From a virus: a DNA stretch of 64,000 nt. Of this stretch, positions 46,501-51,700 are shown piece after piece (the stretch's first letter is position 1; every line of letters starts with the position of its first letter). The stretch lies in IMG/VR virus record IMGVR_UViG_3300020473_002209, positions 1 through 64,000 of that record, one strand, 5' to 3'. The notes under the pieces were generated by a model. That model was given only the letters and a program-made list of their open reading frames with translations, was not told where the DNA came from and made no database searches. The translations under genes and the position numbers were made by a program.

Positions 46501-46665
46501 CAGCAGGGTCTTGAGAGATTCAAGGTTCAGATTGATGCAACAACTACAACACAGGCTGATATTGAGAATAATACAGTAAGAGGAAAGATATTCTTACAGC
46601 CTGTCCGTTCGGTCGAATTTATATCACTAGATTTCGTGGTAACTAATGCCGGCATGGACATTTAA
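43516..46665 (+). CDS. Tail sheath protein 2 (gp18-like paralogue)
   Basis: The 1,049-residue protein has the same N- and C-terminal sheath signatures as the preceding gene: FKSPGVSTKEIDLSG, GVPAGVIGTADQGRAFVPI, YLRVLGAG; then YPWFAPAGFTRGAL, LYDVDINPITAF, FGQKT, SALDRVNVRRLLIDIRRQV. The middle regions differ much more than the ends. Both copies keep the conserved terminal arms needed for inter-subunit strand exchange, so both look functional. Whether the tail uses both, mixes them, or uses one for a special ring cannot be told. Ribosome binding site ACAGGAG. Confidence 0.93.
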   Translation: MAELTFKSPGVSTKEIDLSGPTVTGPSGVPAGVIGTADQGRAFVPITMATFSDFVAEFGNTDGTKFGPMAMRQWLQYTQAGTYLRVLGAGDGKKRAASGAVTNAGFIVGEQLPKGNGILGRNTYAGAGTSGGGALGRASFLAVCMSAPDGTTLPNTSNTYLTEAGLQASQPILRGVILAASGVLPALSASRAATATASTGSRGEAGYGGGLFSGNNIPLGAPTAQNLCAATSFGTAATKNAGSTLGAVDIAGGKQEFVLLLNGHTHTDSFPTVITASFDPQAPNYLANVLNTDPMDLQKAGHYLYTHYPVYSSFAVPTGSGLMNYNYEPAVDGLVGSTQKKMEDIAFLVTSSLGRNAGSATIPNFEGFRDRFRTAAAPKVISQNYGGSPKDLFRIWCLDDGAIGNHRVKISIDNIVKSTNVNNKYCVFDLAVRDFEDTDDLPVVIEKFPKLSLNPLDERYIARVIGDYHLYYDFDKRVGSQKLVVEGSYPNRSNYIRVEPVDALDKGEIPADAVPCGFRGIDHLVTSGSSIFKMQSADFAGDIGLGAFASADIVQPPVPLRSTVARGLSPRKVLASQLYWGIQFEKKQNRKEPNKSTVYDGSMEQWGTYFPNYAQTTQAALVGDNAGVADAGGTILDCDRFNNNKFSLENIQVIVTSADKADSSQWAAATYRRNGAAESMEDVDGTTKTTASGLTRLLSVEKDFGLSSARKFLKFSFLAQGGFDGLNIFDRNKFEMTSTACKREMDDSEQGETNGPTVASYRKALDILEQRADVNIQLLAIPGIRHESVTDYAITTVEDRFDALYIMDIEQTDTLGKVVTGSASIVSVTNTVADFQSRNLDSSFAAAYFPDVIMEEVNTGGNVVAPASVAVLGAFGLNDKIAYPWFAPAGFTRGALKHVREASVKLNRDNLDALYDVDINPITAFPQSKEVVVFGQKTLLAAQSALDRVNVRRLLIDIRRQVRAIGDTFLFEPNREATLARFSAAVNPILARIQQQQGLERFKVQIDATTTTQADIENNTVRGKIFLQPVRSVEFISLDFVVTNAGMDI

Positions 46666-46677
46666 TTCAAGAACTAT

Positions 46678-46684
46678 ATAGTTA
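46678..46684 (+). promoter_or_regulatory. Candidate late promoter element ATAGTTA
   Basis: An exact ATAGTTA in the 43-base gap upstream of the tail tube gene, 24 bases before its ATG. Confidence 0.35.
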
Positions 46685-46708
46685 AATAAGAACAAGGAGT
46701 AAATCAAA

Positions 46709-47197
46709 ATGCCAGAAACATTATCAGTTACCGATATGTTGCCGAACAAGTTCGAGCCGAAAAGAAAATTTAGGTGGGTGTTCGCAATTGAAGGTATTGA
46801 CGCATTTTTGATCAAGACGGCTGCTCGCCCTACAATGAACACCGCTGAGGTTGAAATTCCCTTTATTAACTCTACCCGCTTTATTGCTGGTAAGACGAAG
46901 TTCGACGCTTTATCAGTCACACTTCACGATCCGATTGCTCCTTCAGGTGCACAGCAGGTTATGGAATGGGTTCGTACCCACTATGAATCTGTCTCTGGTC
47001 GCGGTGGTTATGCTGACTTCTATAAGCGCGATTGCCAGCTTAAGCTGCTTGACCCCGTAGGTACGGTGGTTGAACTTTGGGATATGAAAGGATGCTTCCT
47101 AACCTCAGCCGCTTTCGGTGACCTGGACTATGGTTCAGAAGATCCGGCAGAAATCTCATTGTCGATTCGTTTTGATAACTGTGTACTTCAATACTGA
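46709..47197 (+). CDS. Tail tube protein (gp19-like)
   Basis: The 162-residue protein matches T4 gp19 in size (163) and pattern: NKFEPKRKFRWVFAIEG, ARPTMNTAEVEIPF, FDALSVTLHDPIAPSG, and the end GDLDYGSEDPAEISLSIRFD. It stacks as hexamers to form the inner tube that the sheath surrounds. AAGGAG precedes ATG. A strong terminator follows 25 bases after the stop, consistent with separate, high-level expression from the upstream motif. Confidence 0.95.
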   Translation: MPETLSVTDMLPNKFEPKRKFRWVFAIEGIDAFLIKTAARPTMNTAEVEIPFINSTRFIAGKTKFDALSVTLHDPIAPSGAQQVMEWVRTHYESVSGRGGYADFYKRDCQLKLLDPVGTVVELWDMKGCFLTSAAFGDLDYGSEDPAEISLSIRFDNCVLQY

Positions 47198-47222
47198 TTA
47201 TCGAAAACAATCTATCCTAAAG

Positions 47223-47249
47223 AGAGCGTGTTATCACGCTCTTTTTTTT
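47223..47249 (+). terminator. Strong intrinsic terminator after tail tube gene
   Basis: An 8-bp perfect stem, AGAGCGTG / CACGCTCT, with a TTAT loop is followed by an uninterrupted T run to 47249. It separates the sheath/tube genes from the hub and tape measure genes. Confidence 0.93.
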
Positions 47250-47310
47250 GTTTACAGTGAAGTATCGAAGTTTAAGATAATCATAATGTTGTTAAGCATG
47301 AGGTGTATTT

Positions 47311-48171
47311 ATGTCAACTGAACAAGGCGGCGGCCCCGGCGGCCCAGAGAGAAGCGAAATTTTCGGATCCATGAAGGGACACATGCCCTCCCGAAATGTT
47401 ATGAAGGATGATTTCGGGTTTGAGATTCCTGTTGAAGTTGTTCCTCTCCCATCTGGTGGTAAGTGTTATGATGCCGAGCATCCGCTTTATGGTCAACAGA
47501 CCGTTGAAATAAGAGCCATGACAGCCCGTGAAGAAGATATTCTTACTTCAAAAGCTCTCATTAAGAAGGGTACCGTTATTAGTCATCTTCTAAAGTCATG
47601 TATGATTGATAAGCGTGTTAATCCTGATACAATGTTGGCTGGTGACAGAAACGCAATCATGGTCGCGATGCGCGTGACAGGTTATGGCGCAGCCTATAAT
47701 GTGGAAGTTGATTGCCCTGCATGCGGTGAGCGCTCTAAGCAGTCATTTAATCTTGGTGAATTACCAATTAAGCGATTAGATATTGAGCCTGCTGTTGAAG
47801 GAACGAATCTGTTTGAAGTACAGCTTCCTGTTACTAAGGCGAAATGTCGTTATAAGCTCCTCACTGGTACTGATGAGCAAGACATTATGATCGCTTCCGA
47901 AAGAAGAAAGAAGCAAGGTCAAAGAAGCGAAAACCTTATTACTTCACGCTTACGTTCTTCAATCGTTTCCGTAAACGGCGTTAGCGATCGTACTAAGCTT
48001 GACATGTTTGTATCGAGTCTACCGGCAAGAGACTCGTTGTTCCTAAGAAAGCATATTGATAAAAATGAACCTGGTATTGATATGACGTCCTGGATGGATT
48101 GTCCTTCCTGCTTGGAACACTCGGAGGTTAGACTGCCCCTGGGGGCGGCGTTTTTTTGGCCTGACGAATAG
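47311..48171 (+). CDS. Baseplate hub / tail assembly protein (gp26-like), zero-frame product
   Basis: The 286-residue protein has the pattern of T4-like gp26 family proteins: VPLPSGGKCYDAEHPLYGQQ, RAMTAREEDILTSKALIKKG, AGDRNAIMVAMRVTGYGAAY. Two cysteine pairs, C135-PA-C138 and C264-PS-C267, could bind one zinc. The end, PLGAAFFWPDE, is a normal end for the family. The gene lies between tube and tape measure, the place of tail assembly chaperones in many phages. Near its end a seven-T run (48151-48157) precedes a second open frame that continues 86 codons, suggesting a frameshifted longer form. Confidence 0.8.
   Translation: MSTEQGGGPGGPERSEIFGSMKGHMPSRNVMKDDFGFEIPVEVVPLPSGGKCYDAEHPLYGQQTVEIRAMTAREEDILTSKALIKKGTVISHLLKSCMIDKRVNPDTMLAGDRNAIMVAMRVTGYGAAYNVEVDCPACGERSKQSFNLGELPIKRLDIEPAVEGTNLFEVQLPVTKAKCRYKLLTGTDEQDIMIASERRKKQGQRSENLITSRLRSSIVSVNGVSDRTKLDMFVSSLPARDSLFLRKHIDKNEPGIDMTSWMDCPSCLEHSEVRLPLGAAFFWPDE
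48151..48157 (+). other. Candidate programmed frameshift site (TTTTTTT)
   Basis: The gp26-like gene reads GCG TTT TTT TGG CCT GAC GAA TAG here. A Phe tRNA on the T run can re-pair perfectly after a +1 or -2 shift, entering the frame that encodes the 48158-48415 extension. The extension frame is open from 48086 and has no good start codon or ribosome binding site of its own. Confidence 0.6.
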
Positions 48172-48415
48172 CACCAAAGAAATATTCCTCGAGCAGATTT
48201 TCTTGTTGATGTACTACATGGGGTTTTCCTATGTGGAAGGCTACAATTGCCCAATATGGATGCGCCATTGGTTTATCAAGCGGCTTAACGATGAGATAAA
48301 GAAGTCCAATGGTAAGCAGTCATCTCATGCTGCCCACCAAAACAGTCCTGACGCTAGAGCGATGATGGGAAGATATCGTTCCCAAGTACCAGCAAAATTG
48401 CGTAGATTTACATAG
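48158..48415 (+). CDS. Frameshift extension of the gp26-like protein
   Basis: After the T run the alternative frame reads GLTNSTKEIFLEQIFLLMYY then MGFSYVEGYN, CPIWMRHWFIKRLNDEI. The segment IFLLMYYMGFSYVEGYNCP and the following W-FIKRL belong to a small conserved pattern I recognise downstream of gp26-like genes and before tape measure genes. Conservation-like sequence begins upstream of the only possible starts (TTG 48203, ATG 48209), which lack a proper ribosome binding site. This favours expression by frameshift as a 367-residue fusion, as for the G/GT chaperones of other tailed phages. If translated alone it would be a 70-residue protein. Confidence 0.6.
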   Translation, partial: GLTNSTKEIFLEQIFLLMYYMGFSYVEGYNCPIWMRHWFIKRLNDEIKKSNGKQSSHAAHQNSPDARAMMGRYRSQVPAKLRRFT

Positions 48416-48418
48416 TTA
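48412..48418 (+). promoter_or_regulatory. Candidate late promoter element ATAGTTA
   Basis: An exact ATAGTTA overlapping the stop codon of the frameshift extension and 17 bases before the ATG at 48436. Confidence 0.3.
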
Positions 48419-48435
48419 TTGTAGAGGTGGTAAAA

Positions 48436-48684
48436 ATGGATCCAGTTAAACGACAGTTTCTAAAAGATTGCGCAAGATACATTCGAGGTGAAATAACCGA
48501 AATTAGGCTTAATGGCCCAAAGAAGACCATAAAGTTGTTCGCAGAAGCGTTGAGAGAGTCAAGGAACCTCTATACTGCTCTACACGGTAACAAGAAGATT
48601 TCAGATGTAATGCCGATTTTGGAATCCAAGAAATTTGCAACATCCAAGCTACGAAAAGCTACCGGGTTTGTGTGGCCTTTTTAA
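48436..48684 (+). CDS. Small conserved protein upstream of tape measure
   Basis: I choose ATG 48436, preceded by AGAGGTGG; a GTG three codons earlier lies within that ribosome binding site. The 82-residue product (FLKDCARYIRGEITEIRLNG, LFAEALRESRNLYTAL, ATSKLRKATGFVWPF) is a basic helical protein that I recall as conserved between hub genes and the tape measure in T4-like marine phages. Function is unknown; a tail assembly accessory is likely from its place. Confidence 0.65.
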   Translation: MDPVKRQFLKDCARYIRGEITEIRLNGPKKTIKLFAEALRESRNLYTALHGNKKISDVMPILESKKFATSKLRKATGFVWPF

Positions 48685-48720
48685 TGGTTGTTTTTTATGG
48701 TGCGTAGATTTCTATTTACC

Positions 48721-48727
48721 ATACTTA
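48721..48727 (+). promoter_or_regulatory. Candidate promoter element ATACTTA
   Basis: ATACTTA lies in the 77-base gap before the tape measure gene, 34 bases from its ATG. A one-base variant of the ATAGTTA set. Weak evidence. Confidence 0.25.
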
Positions 48728-48761
48728 TAGCAAGGTATTAGGCTTACTTAGAGTGGTTTAG

Positions 48762-51700
48762 ATGGCAGATGACACAAAAGAAGCACAAGCGCAATTAGAT
48801 ATACAGAATCAGATCAACCAGGTTCTTGCTGAACGTGCTGGAATTCTTGATGCGCAAGCCAAACAACTGTCAGGACAAGTCCAGCTTGCAGCTGAATTGT
48901 GCAAAGCTTTAGAGTGCAAAGATCTAGAGCAAGTCTCATCAAGACTTGAAGAGATAAATTCAGGCTTGAAAGATGCCGCTAACAACGCGAGTAGTTTTTC
49001 CTCAGCTGGTGGCGCGATTCAGCAGTCAATGGACCAGGGCGGCGTTGCAACACAATCCGCGATGAGTAAAGTAAGCGACTTTGTAAACGAGCTTGACACC
49101 ACCAAAGTCGCTGCCGCTGGAGCAGCTGTAGGAATTAGTAAGGGTATGAAGAGCGCCGGCGCCTCTATTCAGATGGCCGCCGCGAGCGCCATTCAGATGG
49201 CTAAGAATTTAGCTGCTGTCGGTAAGTCTATTATATCAATGCCATTTAAGATGCTTGGCGGTCTAACAGATATGGCTGCAGCTGGTGGCGGAGGTGTGTC
49301 TGCTTTAAGACAAGAGATGGAAAAGGTTCGTGGGGAATTTGGCGACCTCGCAACCGGTGAAGGTAAGGCCGTCATGGATGGCTTTAGTGATCTTACTTCT
49401 GCTAGTGGTGCTCTGGCTCAGAGCGGACTTAACGTTTCCCAAGTGTTCGGTCGCGGATCTGCTGGAATGGCAGCAGCGCTAGCAGCTGTGTCTGAGATTG
49501 CGCAAGAAGCAGGCAGCTCTTTCCACATGCTCAGTGAATCAATAGCTGCTAACGCAGGTCAGATGGTGATGATGCAAAAGGGCCTTGGTATGACCAACGC
49601 TTCTTTGGTAGAAATGACCAGACAGGCTCAGCTTGCTGGAAAAGATGTCGGCGAAATGCTGACAGAGACCGCGTCTATGGCAATCAAGATGGGAGACAAG
49701 TTTGGCATCTCTGCAAAGACGATGGGTAAGAACATGGCGTCTCTTACAGAAAACTTTGAGTCGTTAGGTAAGATGAGCACTAAACAGCTTGGTGCGACAG
49801 CTGCGTACATGGCGAAGTTGGGTCTTGAAGCTAAGGATCTCCAGGGAATTGTTGATGGATTTGATAACTTTGAAGACGCCGCCGCCTCAGCTGGTCAGTT
49901 AAATCAAGCATTCGGTATGCAGATCGACGCCATGGAAATGATGAATGAGCAAGATCCTGCTGCTCGGATGGATATGATGCGCGACGCGTTCCATCAGACA
50001 GGAAAATCTGTTGAAGATATGACTCGTCAAGAAAAGGCTCTGCTTGCAGAACAGATGAACTTGTCTGTCTCTGCTATGGAAAATGCTTTAGCAGCTGAAA
50101 ACCAGGGTGTCTCTTATTCCGAATTGTCTGAGGGCGCTGAAGACGCTGAAGAAGAAGCGTTGACTCAAGAGCAAGCCATGTCAAAGCTTGCTGATTCTAT
50201 CGAAAAGATGACAGAGGGAGGGGGTCAAGGCGTTCAGGGATTCTTTGATGCATTTTCCAAGGGCTTCATGAAAGGCCTCAAAGACTCAAAAGCATTCCAA
50301 GACGTCCTTAAGGCAATACGAAAAGCCCTAAAGATTGTTTTCCAGTTTGGTAAGCAAGTAGGTAAGATGTTTGCCGACCTTATGGGCGAGATGGGGGTCT
50401 GGGAAGGGATCAAAGACCTCTTTGACCCCAAAGACTTAAGGAACCTGCTGGGTATCAACGAAAAAGGCGGATTAACAGGAACAGGCTTATTAGGGATTTT
50501 CAAGAAGTTTAAAGACGCTCTGTCTGGAAAGGGAACATACAGCCCTCAGCAGATGGCTGAAGACATGGGCAAAGAATTCTCTAATTTCTTCAGCGCTAAA
50601 GGTCCAGCATTTTCTAAATTAAAGGAAGCTTTTGCAAAAGGTATTCAGATGATTGGTGCAGTAATCGCTGGACTGATTCCGTTTGTCCTTGGTAAGTTGA
50701 CTGATATGATGAATGGCATGGCTGATGCCCTTAGAAACCCATCCGGTCTTGGAGATGCAGCTTCATCTGGTATTGGCGGTGCGATAATCGGTGCGTTAAT
50801 GCAGATTGGTGACGCTCTCATGGCAGCGCTTCCATCCCTCATCGCCGGAATCCTGAATCTCCTATCTGCTGCCGCAATGAACCCGACTGTCTGGAAGGTT
50901 GCTGGTGCATATTTTGGGTTCATGATTATGAAATCACTTCTGATGGGCGCAATTATGGCTGCAAAAGCTGCGCTGTTTCAAGTGGTTGTCGGAAAGATAT
51001 CATCATTAATGACAGGCGCAACAGACAAGGCTGCTGCAGGTGCAGAGAAGGGTGGTAAGAGCGGACAGAAAATGGGTAAAGCATTCAAGAAGGGAATGTC
51101 TAATATGGCTAAGGGCCTGAAGTCATTTGTTCAAAAGATTGCTGAGATTAAGCCCGGTGACATTATGAAAGCAATGATTAACATGACGTTAATGGCTCTT
51201 TCATTCCTCCCCGCGATGGTGGTTTTTGCACTTGGCCTTGTTGCAGTTGCAGCTGTCCTATCTTTAGTTAAATTTAGCACGCTCGTGAAGGGCTTGGTTG
51301 GTATCGCCATGGGAGCAGTGGCTTTGCAGTTCGTTGCAAATGCGGCGATGCTAATACAGCCATCTTTGATTCTACCTGCTATCGTTGGATTACTTGCTGG
51401 CTCTCTTTTACTTGTCGTCGGTGGTGTTGCGTTTACTCTTGCGATGGGAGTAATCGGAATGGCAGTACAGACTGTAGGCGTAGGTACCATTATGGCGGGT
51501 GCACTCGGCTTAGCATCGCTGGCGATTGGGTCTATTGCTGTTGCCTTGGCTCTTATTCCGTTTTCTATTCTTGGTCTTCTCGCTCCCCTTGCAATTCTAG
51601 CTGCTCACGGTCTCCAGATCGGAGCTTGGATGTTAGCTGTAGGTGGTGTCGCCTTCACAGAAGCCGTCGGTGCAATTGGTAACGCCGTTAAAAGTGTTGG

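Noticed and set aside
48203-48415. Independent small gene starting at TTG 48203
   Set aside because: There is no ribosome binding site, and protein-like sequence extends upstream of it to the seven-T run, so frameshift expression is the better reading. Not fully excluded.
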